A DNA stretch of 64,000 nt. Source: Pinguiococcus pyrenoidosus. Lineage: Eukaryota > Sar > Pinguiophyceae > Pinguiochrysidales > Pinguiochrysidaceae. Position numbers and translations under genes: made by a program. Of this stretch, positions 11,327 to 22,639 are shown in pieces. Location: the NCBI GenBank assembly GCA_019677205.1, contig JAAMXY010001026.1, positions 41,627-105,626 on the forward strand, written 5' to 3'. Every line of letters starts with the position of its first letter. The first letter of the stretch is position 1. Below the pieces are notes generated by a model that was not told where the DNA came from, did no database searches, and was given only the letters and a program-made list of their open reading frames with translations.

Positions 11327-11765
11327 GGTTCGTCCGTCATTGCCGTGTCAGCAACAACGGAGCCAGCCGTGCTTGTGGAGAGGCTAGCTGGAAGGCAGCA
11401 TTTGCGTGTGATCGCGACAGCCGCAAGGCAGCATGGAAAGGAGGAAAGAAAGGCAGACATCGAGAGTGAAAGTGGTCCTCCACTTCATCCATTCCTGCCG
11501 TGTCTCACAAGCTGCTCAAACCCCCCTCCTCAACGCCACAACTCCTCGACGCCTCAGCTGCCCACCTCCTCTTCGACCACAGACATTGACCCCTGCTCCA
11601 ACCCCCACCATGCCAGAAAACACTCCCAAAGCGCCACACGCGCGCTCGCAGGTCCCGGCCCGGACCAGCCGGACTTGTCATGGTGGTCCGCAACTTTCGG
11701 AGCAGTCCGGCTTCCTTCCCGTTCAAACGCCGGGCTTTGGGCTTTGGTCTCGCGCCGCCGCCGCC
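11327..11765. other. Upstream region of the WDR47-like gene
   Basis: No separate gene supported. The sequence is open in frame with neighbouring ORFs but is Pro/Ser/Thr-rich without family features, as expected for GC-rich leader or promoter sequence. Confidence 0.5.
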
Positions 11766-14203
11766 ATGCGGGTGGACCTGAGTGGCAGCGCCGTGCTTGG
11801 CGCCGTGCTGCAGTACCTGGAAGCCGAGGGGCACTTCGGGGCCGCGCAGCTGCTGGAAGCGTCCTCGGGCGTGTCGCTGTGGAGGGACGCGTCGCGGGAG
11901 AGCTTGTTCTTGCGGACTCTGCTGCTGCAGGGGCGCTTCTCCGAGGCCCTGGAGCTTCTCAAGCCTCTGCAGGTGCATCTCCCAGACGACGAGGCCCAGG
12001 CCGTGGAGTTCGCCATGCGCCGCCAGGAGTTCTTGGAGACGTAAGTGCGCCAGGACGCGAAGATTCGCGGAGACGGAGCGACAGCTTCACCCTCTTTCCT
12101 GCCCGCAGCCTCGAGAGCAGAGCGGCGCTGGAGGACGGCAGCTGCTTGCTGATGCAGCTGCAGCTTCTGGAGCCCTTGTGTGACGCTGCCACGTTTCAGT
12201 CGCTGTGCTACCTGCTCACGTTGCCCCGCTTGAGGAACCACGCGGAGCTCCGGGACTGGAGTCCCTCGCGGGGTCGCCACGAGCTGTTTCTCGAGGTCTG
12301 GCCCAAGCTCTGCCACATCCTGGAACCTCGGCCGCAGGCCGGCAAGGTCGGCTTCGGTGGCGGCTTCGCCGATCTCCAGCACCTCTGTGCAATGGCCGTC
12401 GAGCTCCAGCATTTGCGCAAGCGGTTCCCCGACACGCTGCCGGCGCTGGGACCGGAGACGGTGCGGTCTGCTTTGCTGTGCTCCGAGTTTGATCCGGGCG
12501 CAGAGATCGACCTGGCGGACTGCGAGTCGCCAGCGACCGAGAACGCTGATGTGGGAAAACGTAGCACAAGCTTGTCGCCGGATGGTAAACGGCTGCGGGC
12601 GTCGAGTCCGGGGAGCGCGGCGCCGAAAGCACAGGCTGCGAACAGCCCATCGCCTGCCAAGGCGAAGCTATCCAGCTTCGCATTCCAAGGGGATGCGCAG
12701 GGACCCGGGAACCAGGGGATCCGTGGTGAGAATCTTGAAGAGATTCAGCGATCCGTGCAGCAGCTGGCCAGCAGCCTGCAGGAAGTCCTTCGGAACTCGT
12801 CAAAGACACTTCCCGAAGCCGGTAAGGCGTCGTTCGAAGTCTTGGTGCGCTCGGCGGATCCCGTTCGCAAGCCCGTGGCATGGGAAATACCAAAGGCACT
12901 TGAAGCAATCCCCTCGGAACCGCGTGTGAGAGGCGGAGCAGTTCCATTCGGCGCAAGGTCCGCTGGCGAGCAATCTGGCGTACTGGACGCACCTAGGTCC
13001 TCGATGGAGAGCCTTGAAGGCAAGAGCATTGATGAGATGAGCATTAGCGCCGCCGACATCTTCCGCGAGGACAGTATGCAAGCCATCCGATGCGTGGAGG
13101 TGTCTCCGTGCGGAAGCTATTTCGCAGTCGGCTCGAGCTCGAAGCATCTGCGAATCTGTCACATCACGGAGGCTGCGAGGCGGGAAGCTGATCGCCTGGA
13201 GCTTGCCTGGGAAGGCACGAGTATGCGCGGGGCGGATGAGCACATTTCCCTGGGAGGCCTGCATTGCCCGATCGTCTGTGAAAGGCAAGATCTGCACCGC
13301 GGGTCCATCTACGACGTCAGCTGGCACCCAGGGCTTCCGCTGCTGGCGACGTGCAGCAACGATAAAAGCGTCAAGGTGCTCAAGTTCGCCAACGACGACG
13401 CAGCAGATGAGGTGCGATGGCAGTACTGTAGCGAAGGGGACGACTTGGTCCTGGAGGGCCACTCGGGGACAGTGCGAACCGTCAGATGGCTGCACAGCAT
13501 GGAGGTCGACGAGCGCACGGCGGCGGAGCCTTCGGCAAGCTCCGCCTACATTGCAAGCGGTGGAGCTGGGGACTGCGCCGTAAGAATCTGGGATGCGGGG
13601 GCGGGGCGGCTTTCGAGAATTCTACAGTACCATGAGAACGCGGTGACGGGACTTGAGCCGGTTCACTGCCCGACCATCCTGGCAAGTACGAGTCTTGATG
13701 GGACGGCAGTCCTCTGGGATCTGCGCCAGAGCGAGCCAATCCGAGTCCTTCGGCATGGGGCGACCGACGCTGTTCATGGCGTGACTTCCTTCGCGTGCGG
13801 ACCTGAGGACACGCTTCCGAGGTTGGTCACGTGCACGCAAGCCGGCGTGCTGAACTTCTGGGACACGGCAAAGGGCACTCTCTTGGACACCCAGTCGATG
13901 CACACGGGAGAATCCCGATCGGTGGCGGTCTTCCCGCGAACCGGTCCAGAGGCTCGCCGCGGCAGCAAGCTGTTGCTATCCGCGGGCTTCGAGGGTCGCA
14001 TTGGCTTGTGCAAGCTGGCAGGCGGCACCGTGAGGCCTTCTCTGGAGACGTGCAGGCACATCGTGTCGCAGTCATCGGGGCGGACGTTGCAAGTGAAATG
14101 GATACCGCAGGCTAGATTGGCCCCGAGCAGGAGGAAGAGCTCGATAGGAAGTTTTCTGAGCTGTGGAACCGACGGCATCGTCAGGATGTGGCGCATTTGG
14201 TGA
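11766..14203 (+). CDS. WDR47 (Nemitin)-like LisH/CTLH/WD40 protein, two exons
   Basis: Probable microtubule-associated scaffold; animal WDR47 works with CAMSAP proteins and in ciliary axonemes. Exons 11766-12040 and 12109-14203 are split by a 68-bp intron (GTAAGT donor, CCCGCAG acceptor) with matching phase, giving 789 residues. The N-terminus is a LisH-like helix pair (VLQYLEAEGHFGAAQLLE), then a CTLH region. The phrase LLTLPRLRNHAELRDWSPS directly after the splice closely matches the corresponding WDR47 segment, which decided the assignment. A low-complexity linker of about 200 residues precedes a C-terminal WD40 propeller from about residue 400, with repeats ending in VKVLKF, VRIWDA, AVLWDL, LNFWDT and VRMWRI. 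Confidence 0.87.
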
Positions 14204-14302
14204 AACGTATAAAGTCAAAAGCAAAAGGCAAATTGGTATCTGCTGCCACGGTACACGCTTCTTCCATGCGCCAGGTCGATCATGTGGATGAGGAGCGCAC
14301 TC

Positions 14303-14365
14303 TGGCTTGGCTTGGCTTGGCTTGGCTTGGCTTGGCTCGGCTTGGCTTGGCTTGGCTTGGCTCGG
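14303..14365. repeat. (GGCTT)n pentamer array
   Basis: About twelve GGCTT units with two GGCTC variants, immediately followed by a different 15-bp array. It sits in the 3' flank of two convergent genes, about 100 bp after the WDR47-like stop. Confidence 0.9.
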
Positions 14366-14370
14366 CCTTG

Positions 14371-14430
14371 CTCTGCTTCGCGTTGCTCTGCTTCGCGTTG
14401 CTCTGCTTCGCGTTGCTCTGCTTCGCGTTG
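14371..14430. repeat. Four perfect copies of a 15-bp unit
   Basis: The unit CTCTGCTTCGCGTTG is repeated four times exactly at 14371, 14386, 14401 and 14416. It abuts the GGCTT array, and both could appear in the 3' UTR of either convergent gene. Confidence 0.92.
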
Positions 14431-14592
14431 CTTCCAAAAAGTGGAGGTCCTGATTGAGTGTATGCCACGCGCAAACTGGCTCCTCGGAGAGACTACTTTT
14501 GACGTTGCGAACAGCTCTTTGCATCCACCATCACACAGCACAAAACGATGACTGACGTCCTCCATCCATTCTGCAGAAGAGCGGCGACGGTA

Positions 14593-15842
14593 TCATCCCC
14601 AAATGAACGCGTGCAGTGCGAAAAGCAGAAAGAGAATGCCTCCGACAATGGAGACGGTCTTCTCAGATATCCTGGCGGCTAGAATTCGTCCCCCCACGAC
14701 CTGTCGAGCCACCCAGCAAGCCGAACCATGAGCCGACAACCTTCCCGAGACTCGATATCATCACTTTGGTGCCCTTACCGCCAAGCCCGTGCACAGGCCA
14801 TGACCGATTACGCCGCCGGCGGTGACTCCCAAGGGATCTTTGGCTGAGGCCAACGCGATGGTCGCAATCTGGGATCGATCGCCCCACTCAGCCAGGAACG
14901 TCAACGTGAAGCTCTGCGCGAAGATCTTCGACTGCTCGTCGAGCACGGACGCCTGCACAGCTGCTTTCTTCAGCTTCGCATCGTCCTCGGGATCGCGTAG
15001 GGACCCATCAGGACCCTGGTCCTTCTTGTGGATCAGCTCCTCTTCCACCTCCCGCAGCTCCTCCGAGGGACCTGAAGAGAGCTCCCGCGACTCGTACAGA
15101 AGCCGGACGCCAAAGTACAGGAACAGAATCGCCGACGCGAAGTGCGTGTACGCCCGCGGAAGCAGCGACGGAAGGGTGTATCCCACCTAGCAGCACGCTC
15201 ATGAGCGATCAGCTTCATTCTGCGGCACGTCTTCGCCGAGCTTTGACCCAGCTTGTCTCACCATCGTGCTCAGGACGGTCATCAAGGCCAGGGCCGAAAG
15301 GGCGCCGGCGAAGACGAGCATGCGACTGTGCTTCATCGCCAGGACGGCCGCGATGAAGAAGGTCTTGTCCCCCAACTCGGTCACGATGATCATCGCCAGA
15401 CTCTTGACAAAGGCGGGCACGAAGCCCAAGCCCACCACCTCCGGGATATGCTCCAACACGTCCTCGGCGACCTCTTCATGGGCTGCAAAACCCAAAAGAT
15501 CAGCACCCGCCAGAAGCCCAAAGCGTACATCAACTACACTGCAGCATCGGAGGAGCCCTCGACACTCTCGCCTAAACCTCCACTGCGCCGACCGCTGCTC
15601 AGAAGTCCTAGTCACCGCTACGACCACGTACTCTCCTGGCCAGGCACCGCTTGCGGAGCCGCCTCGTCGGTCGCGAAGAGCGGACCAAGCGACTTTTGCG
15701 CGCCCAAAGCGAAGCCCTCCCACTCCTCCCACGAGATCTGTCCGCTTCCGTCCCTGTCCACCATCCGGAAGCCCGTCTGACTGCCGCCCACCGCGCTGAG
15801 CGCGACGAGCGGCCACAGCAGCGCGGCGCGGACGCTTCGCAT
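14593..15842 (-). CDS. GDT1/TMEM165-family cation transporter with N-terminal EF-hand
   Basis: Predicted Ca2+/Mn2+ (H+-coupled) transporter of the UPF0016/GDT1 family, in Golgi, thylakoid or plastid-envelope membranes of other eukaryotes. Four exons on the minus strand fit GT-AG and phase: 15842-15632, 15482-15262, 15186-14779 and 14700-14593 (315 residues). Both family motifs are present: ELGDKTFF in the first half and EWGDRSQI in the second, each on a hydrophobic helix. The protein ends LFALHAFIWG, typical of GDT1. Exon 1 encodes a signal peptide (about residues 1-20, LLWPLVALSAVGG core) and one canonical EF-hand loop, DRDGSGQISWEE, which is not part of the standard family. It is divergent from the LRR gene (start at 16283). 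Assignment is firm; the membrane is not determined. Confidence 0.9.
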
Positions 15843-16282
15843 GGTCCAAAAAGCGGCGCGCGGCGCGAGCGGCCCCCTACTGTACAGCGCAAGAGGCGCG
15901 CCCCGTCCTGCTGTGACAGGTGGAAGCCGTCCGGGCCGCAGACTGTGACAGATGGATCCGGACCCGAGACAGACTTCGAGTTCGAGCTTTGGACAGAGTA
16001 CGAAACTGGGGTACCTGTACTCGAGTAGGAGGAGCCAGATACCTCACAAAGTACAGTACCCATTGGCCGACCGGACCGCAGGAGTCCGGGATCTGGTCCG
16101 GAATCGGACCCTGGTCCGGAGCTTCGCCCAACGACTCTGGACTCTTCGCCGCCGGACTTTGGGCCTCCCCGCGCCTGTGGCGCAGTCGCGAGATCGTGGC
16201 GGTCTCCTCAGACCGCAGAGGCTCCTCGCCGGAGGGAAGACTTGCTGCAAGAAGGGCACGGGAGTGCTTTCCGGGCGCCAGC
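15843..16282. other. Divergent promoter region between GDT1-like and LRR genes
   Basis: About 440 bp separate the two start codons. It contains clustered GGTCCGGA-type inverted motifs at about 16088-16122. The plus frame is open back to 15920, so an earlier LRR-protein start is possible, but that stretch shows no domain character. Confidence 0.5.
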
Positions 16283-17173
16283 ATGGAGGAGCCATTGCTC
16301 TTGAGCAGGAACCCGTGGGTGCGGACGGTGGCCTTTGCCAATGCTGGCCGGCGACTGCGCCGCCTGGGCCCCAGAAGGAGGCAAGCCAAGGCGGTGAGCA
16401 AGGAGCAGCCGATTCCGGCGGAGAAACTGAGCATCGTCGCCAGTGAAAGAGTGGTGCCTGAAGACCAGGTCAAGCTGCCCAGCATTCTCGAGGGCGACGA
16501 TGACCTCTCCGCCTCCTCTCTGGTGCATCTGGAGCTTCCCCTCCCAGGCAGCGTCATTGTGGAAGTGTGCAGCAATGATTTTGAGGTGCGAAGGGTGCTG
16601 ATCGCGAACGGAAAATTCTTCTCGCTGTGCGCAAAGACGGTTGTATTTCATCACGGGCCCAGCGCGGCAGGGCCGTGGAAGTATGCGTCTCCACACGTGA
16701 CGCTTCCTCCCGTGGACATGGCCACTGCCGAGACGCCCGTGACGTGCAGGTCTCGGTTCCTTCGCATAGACATCGTGGCCAACTTCGGCCACACGCGCGT
16801 GGTACGCCTGCCGCGATTCCGCCTCCTCGGCGTCCGCACGGAGCCGGCGCACCTGCGCCACCAGACCTCCACCTGGCGAAAGGACCTCGTGCCCGTAAAT
16901 CGCCAGACGCAGCAGCATGCGACCGACTTTGACTACTTCTACCAGCGCGTCAAGGAGCTGAGTCCCTGCCGAGACCCTCATTGGCGAAGGAGCCGAGATC
17001 TGACCGCCGATGTGCCGCAGAACCTTGACGAGACTCTGAGCGAGCTGCCGGAGAGCCTTGACGAAAGCCTAACTACCGAAGCCGACGAAGAGGACGAAGA
17101 GGACGAAGAAGACGATGAAGACGATGAAGACCATGACGATGAAGACGATGAAGACGATGAAGACCGCCATCAC

Positions 17174-17219
<46 letters not shown>

Positions 17220-20200
17220 GGCGGCGGCGGCGGCGGCGGCGGGAAGTCTCGTCGCTGGAGGCCTACAGGAGCCCCCGAAGTCGCTACATCAAAGGCTGCT
17301 ACGACAGGACGATCTTGCCGGTGACGCTGGGCTTCCTTCATCAGCATCGCTACAACCGAGAGCTCAACCTGAATCGCTTCCTCATCGGCGATCGCGTGGC
17401 GGAAAGCATCGCCGCTGGGGGGCTCTGCATGGACGCCGTCAGAGCCCTGGTCTCCGTCAGCATGTCGGAGAATCGCCTCTCCGACGTCGCCGCGGCGACA
17501 CTTCTGGATGCATTGCTGCCGAGCGCTGAGAACCTCGAGGAGCTGGACCTGTCGTCGAACAGCTGCGGGCGGGAGTCCCTGCGAGCGCTCGCGAGGGGCC
17601 TCGAGAAGACCAAGATTCTCTCCAAGCTCGACCTCGCGCAGAACAGACTAGGCCGCGCCAACCTCATCCCCTTCGCGGCGGCCGTCTGTGAGATGAAGGG
17701 CCTCAGGTGGCTCAGCTTGGCCGACAACCAACTGGAGCATCTCCACCACGGCGAAGCCATCAGTACGATCATCGCCAAGTCGTCGAGCCTCTGGAGCCTA
17801 GACGTCTCCTCCAACGCCCTGGGAGACGCCGTCGGTGTCATCGGCGAAGCCCTCGAGAGCAACAAGGCCCTCGAGACCCTGGATATCTCGTACAATCGTC
17901 TTCAGACTCGGGTCGGCGCCGAGCTCCCCCTGGACGCGTCCAGCAGCTCCTGGCTCGTGTTTTGTGAGGGCGTCGCGGAGTGCGCGAGCCTGACCCACTT
18001 GGACATCTCGCACAATTACCTGAGCGCCGAAGCCTGCGTCGCTCTCGGAGACGCGCTGAAGCAGAATCACACGTTGGTTGGCCTTCACGCTTTTGGGAAC
18101 TACTGCAGCGTCACCGCCCTGGGATGCATCGTGCCCAAGATCTACCTCCATCGCGGGTACTACGTCGGCGGCATCGCGTTGCCGCCGGCGCACGTGGTGC
18201 GACGCGCCATGATCTGCAACTACCCCAGCAACAAGGGGCGCAACCAAGGTGGCGACTGCCCACTGTGTGCCGGCTTTGTAGAGCACCAGTTCGAGTTTGG
18301 CGGCTTCGGCTGCGAGCGGAGGCTGTCACAAGTGTGTCTGCACCTTGACATCGACGAGTACGACCCCTTCCCGATGGTGCTGCTCCCGGACGGACGCTTC
18401 GCGGCCAAGCGACTGGCGCCGCCCGGCCTGCGAGCCTACTGCTTCTCGGGCATCGGCGAAGACGGCCAGGTGGTGGTGCTGACCGCGCAGGACCAGAAGA
18501 CCTATGATGTGGAGGACGCCAAGCCTTACTTCAACTTTGACGACCCGGTGGAGATGCAGGTCAAGCTGCATCCCTTGCCCGACGACTCCAAGCCCAAGGA
18601 CGACGCTGGCCAAGACGGGACCAGGGAGGAAGACGGCGTTGACCCGCCTTCCGACGACGCGGACAGCGTGATGAGCGAGGAGCAGCAGAATGCCGTGGCC
18701 GTGGAGAAGACGCAGGCTGATGCCAATGCCATTCTGAACAAGCTTAATCCGCTGCGCGAGTCCAGAAGGCTCGTCAGGCTACCGAAGGAAATGAACGTGA
18801 TTCACATCAGCAACGCCGGCGTCGAAGTCAGCGGCGGTCCGTATGTCGTGCGACCCGACATGGACGTCCTGATGTCCCTGAACCGCGGCGAGGGCGTGCC
18901 CAAGCGCGAGGACGACAAGGCAAGCTGGCAGCTCAGCAAGTCGGTGTTCAACGGGCGCAAGCGCGAGAGCGATCCTCGCGCGTTCCTGCACTCAGCAAAG
19001 TTCCTACACAAGGCGTTCGTGTGCGATTGCCGCAACATGCACCAGGCCTTCCTGAACTGGGAACCGCGCGACTTCCCCCGCGGCTTCACTTCCAGAGACC
19101 TCGAGAGCGCCTTCGAGAGCGCTTTCGAGGCGGCCAGCATCGTGTTCAGCCACTTCCTCATCTACTCGGAGAAGAACGGACAGCTGGGTCTCGACGGCGT
19201 GCAACGCCTGGAGAAGGTGTGCAACTTCTCCGCGGTTGGCTCCCACCGCCTCGAGGACGAGTTTCAGGAGGACACGAGCGGCGATGACAGCTCAAAGAGC
19301 AGAGGGGCGTCCAAGGGGCCCCGGAGCGACGAGGCGCTGACGCTGAACTTCTATGCCGTGAACTTCGACCCGCGGCGCAGTGACGATCAGCTTCGGGTCG
19401 TCAAGAATCAGGCGGACGCGCTCACCCGCTACGAGTTCATGGAGCTGCTGATGCGCTTCGCGGTGGAAGACTTCGACGCGCTCAACACTTCCGGCCAGAA
19501 CCCCACCATCAAGAAGTGTGTCGAAGGCATTGCCGATCGCCTCCACCGCGCGAAGCGTATGGTCCACTCGGCGGATGCCTACCGTCGCCTTCGCGTGTAC
19601 ACGCCGGACGTGGACTCGGTCCTCCGCCACTACCGCCAGGATCTCTTCAAGGTGTTCCAGGCGTCCTGCGAGTCTGGCAAGAAGGAGCTGCGGAATCGCG
19701 ACATGATGTCTCAGACCATGTGGCTCAGCTTCGTGTTCAGCTTTGGCCTGCACCGGCTGGACAAGAGCTTCAGGAGGGAGCGCCGCGCCGCCGAAGAGGC
19801 CGCGCAGATGAGTATGCCGCTGATGCTGACGCGGCGCGACGCGCGAGCCTGCTTCTTCCACAGCAAGATGCTCTACGCACAGGAGCTCCACACCCTCATG
19901 GTGAAGCACCTCAGCTTCACCGACTTCCTCGAAGCACTGGTGCGATTGGCGGACATGAGAACCGGGGCATACATCTACTTGCATCTCCCCAGCAGCTGCT
20001 CGTGCCCTTCGCTCTACGGAGACAGCGCGGGGAGCTGCCCGGCCTGTCAGAAGATGTATGAGTTCCTTACGGATAATTTCCCAGAGCCGGCCCAGTCGCT
20101 CGCGCGCATGATTCGCGAGAACATATGCTCTATCCAGTCCAAAGCGGTCGCCACGGCGAAGACGCTCGATCGTAAGGGGGTGCAAGCGCCTCTCGCCGCC

Positions 20201-20797
20201 CTACGCCTCCTGGAGGCGCAGTGGAAGGAGGACGTTGTCGCCGATGCGAACGTGCAGGACACCAAGCCCGAGGCGCCAAGCATTCCTCTCAAAAAGAGGA
20301 AGTCGCTGCACAACTTCAAGCGATCCACATCGGCCGTGGCGCTGGTAAGCCAGCCCTTGGGATCTGGAAATCACCAAGAAGGCCGCGGGGAAGACGCGGA
20401 AAAGCAGGCGGAAAAGCATGCGGAAGACGCGGAAGAGGGCGACGATGACGAGGATGATGGCGACGAAGAACAGGTGCAAGTCATTCTAGCCGACGAAGCT
20501 GACGCCCTTGCTGGCCAGTCCCGAAGCCCAAGCATCTCTGAAAGGGAATCGGGCGTAGAAGCAGACGCCATGGATACGCAGCGAAGAGCTCTGGAATTGC
20601 TTCCAGGGGTCAACCCTGGAGACCCCGGAGCTATGGGGATAGGCCTTGGCTCAGCCTTTTCCGACTTTGGGACCCTTAACGACGAAGCAAGTCGCAACGG
20701 TGTTTCTCCCGACCGCAACGACGACCCATTTGGTGACATTCCTCTGGTCGAGGAGGAAGGCTTCGAAGGTGACGATGACGATGACGCCGTTGCTTAG
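16283..20797 (+). CDS. Large leucine-rich-repeat protein with acidic/poly-Gln/poly-Arg block
   Basis: Unidentified protein of about 1,504 residues in one exon. The start at 16283 (MEEPLLLSRNPWVR) is chosen over an open extension to 15920 that lacks domain character. Residues about 266-320 form successive blocks: Asp/Glu repeats, His3, Gln14, Arg8. RNI-type LRRs occupy about 363-620 (LEELDLSSNS, LSKLDLAQN, LRWLSLADN, LETLDISYN, LTHLDISHN). A Cys-pair segment with CPLC follows near 659, then a hydrophilic linker. The C-terminal half has two helical elements, YEFMELLMRFAVEDF and FTDFLEALVRLADM, resembling segments of protist EF-hand-like or flagellar LRR proteins. The tail is acidic. Role unknown; scaffold or ciliary function is only a guess. 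Confidence 0.75.
17082..17242 (+). repeat. Coding microsatellites: GAC/GAA, then CAG14 (last unit CAA), then CGG8
   Basis: Three different trinucleotide-type repeats are fused in one frame of the LRR gene. Acidic codons run at 17082-17167, His codons at 17168-17176, a CAG run with terminal CAA at 17177-17218 encodes 14 Gln, and CGG at 17219-17242 encodes eight Arg. Confidence 0.93.
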
Positions 20798-20885
20798 AAT
20801 CACGACGACGAAGACGACGACGACAACGACGAAAGTTGTTGTTTGCTGAGGAATCCGCCAATCAAGCTTTTCCCTCACATGCGAG

Positions 20886-22146
20886 TCAAGTTGCCCAGTC
20901 GGGCCTCGGGACTTCAAAGGCCCAGTCCTCGCACGAATACTTCCAGGCATGGAGCCAGATGCCTCCGCTTCTCACGCCTCGATGATCAGTTCCAAAAGGA
21001 GCGTCCTCTGGATCCAGATCTGGCGAGGAGGATGTCTCAGCCGAATGCGCATCGGATCCGGTCGCCTTCGTTTCCTGGCAGGCTTGCCAGAGCTCTATGG
21101 CAGCACGCTCAAGATCGTTGCTCAGCCCGTCTGCACCCACGCCTTGCAGCCCCCGCTTCGAACGCGGATCGCCCCGCGCTATCGGTGAAGCCTGCTTCTC
21201 CTCTCCATCCTTGCGCTCCACTTGCTGCTCCACTTGCGGCTCCCCTTGCGGCTCCACTTGCGGCTTCCCTTGCGGCTCCACTTGCGGCTCCACTTGCGGC
21301 TTCACTTGCGGCTCCCCTCCATCGTTCTCGAGACTGGGAAACGGGTAATCACCGACATCAACCAGGTCTTCGATCCTCACAGTGTCGTGCTGAGGAGCTG
21401 TGAGATCTTCTGAGGGCGCTTTGCGACCATCAGGAAGGCCAAACGAGGTGCTTCCGCCGTAGCACGGATCATTGGCGATGGGATGACCTACGCACAAAGT
21501 GGACTCGTCAAACTTTTACGCTTTGGTGCACGTAGAGACCTCCTTCCAACGTACCAAGATGCTGGCAGTGCAGGCGAATCTGATGCGTTCTCCCCGTAAG
21601 GGGTCGCACTTCCACCACGGTGCTCTCGCCGTTGCCGGAGAGCTTCCTCAGCAGAGTCGTCGCGTCCTTCGCGTCCTTCGCACCGGCCACCGCAACCTCC
21701 CAGATGCCATCCTTGGGGCTTTGGCAGCGGAGTGGGGCGCTCACTTGAAGCCAGGTTTCTCCGTCTCTGACGACCTCCTCAGCCCTGGAGGCGGCCTCCG
21801 CGGAGGGGAAGTCGCCTCGCACCCTTGCCAGATAGCGCTTGTCGCACTCCCTGCCTCGAATTTGCTTGGCCACCTCGGCAGCGCGCTTGGAATCCATCGC
21901 GAAGACCACGAGCCCCGTCGTGAGGCGGTCGAGGCGGTGGCACAGGTGTATCTTGGTGTTCAACCGCTGCTCCAACATCACTTTCAGCGAGTTCATGTGA
22001 TAGCCGCCGCAAGCGTGAACGGGAAGAGGAGCCGGCTTGCTCACGCAGGCCAGTGACCCTTGTACGCCGCACACGCGGATCCTCTCCGCGGACACTGGTG
22101 GCTCATGCCGATGCATCATGTGACTGAGGCGATCGTGTTCCTACGG

Positions 22147-22184
<38 letters not shown>

Positions 22185-22535
22185 GAAGAAGGAGATGATC
22201 AGCATTTCTTGTGGCTGAACTCTCTCTCTGTCTCCAAACTCTCTCTTTCTCTACCCTATTTGCACTGCTACCTGAAATGGTCGTTCAGGCGCAACCTTCT
22301 CGCCATTGATGCGGATCAGCCCGCTTGAGAGGGCCCTCTCGAAGTAGTCCGGCGCCTTCCCGCGGCCGAACTCGTCCTCGAGAACCTCCAGCACTGGGCG
22401 GCCGAACCACCTCTGCTTGGCGAAGGTGGCGAAGGTGTATACGTACGGCGCCAGCAGCAGCGCCCTGCCCCGGCGGCGCCAGACCGGCGGCGCCATGCGC
22501 GGTTGGTTCAGCTCCACGCGCTTGCGTTTTCCCAT
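20886..22535 (-). CDS. RPUSD2/Pus9-like RNA pseudouridine synthase (RluA family), three exons
   Basis: Isomerises uridine to pseudouridine; Pus9/Rib2 relatives act on tRNA position 32 and RPUSD2 on RNA. Exons on the minus strand: 22535-22272, 22140-21555 and 21487-20886, phases consistent, 483 residues. Exon 1 holds the family lead-in ([14 protein letters not shown]) and S4-like segment; the first splice creates [16 protein letters not shown], matching HRHEPPV of RPUSD2. The catalytic element is [11 protein letters not shown] with the nucleophilic Asp, followed by [13 protein letters not shown] and, across the second splice, [12 protein letters not shown]. The C-terminal 150 residues are non-conserved, with VEPQ repeats. 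It diverges from the tRNA-guanine transglycosylase gene and converges with the LRR gene 88 bp away. Confidence 0.9.
21214..21318 (-). repeat. 12-bp coding repeat (GGCTCCACTTGC) encoding a VEPQ array
   Basis: Roughly eight imperfect copies of a 12-mer in exon 3 of the pseudouridine synthase gene, read on the minus strand as variants of Q-V-E-P. The repeats follow the catalytic domain and are absent from typical family members. Confidence 0.85.
22147..22183. repeat. (ACA)n microsatellite in intron 1 of the pseudouridine synthase gene
   Basis: About twelve ACA units on the plus strand lie within the 131-bp intron 22141-22271, next to its acceptor when read on the minus strand. Confidence 0.9.
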
Positions 22536-22639
22536 TTTTCGCGGAATTTAGCGAGTTCCGGACTCTGTCCAGTGGTTGCGCTGCTTTGCTACAGCCCGGT
22601 AAGGCCTGGAACAATCGCCAGCGGAACGGCGAGAGCCCC
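22536..22639. promoter_or_regulatory. Shared 104-bp divergent promoter region of two RNA-modification genes
   Basis: The start codons of the pseudouridine synthase (-) and the tRNA-guanine transglycosylase (+) are separated by only 104 bp. This must hold both leaders and probably one bidirectional promoter. No TATA box is evident. A T-rich patch followed by CGCGGAATTT lies just beside the minus-strand start. Confidence 0.6.

Larger units (their letters stand above)
14204..14592. other. Convergent 3' spacer with two adjacent tandem repeat arrays
   Basis: Lies between the stops of the WDR47-like (+) and GDT1-like (-) genes. It contains the GGCTT array and the 15-mer array listed separately; otherwise nothing is seen. 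Confidence 0.7.

Noticed and set aside
15920-16282. N-terminal extension of the LRR protein by 121 residues
   Set aside because: Open by chance: Arg/Ser/Gly-rich with no domain character, overlapping the GDT1 upstream region. Kept only as a possibility.
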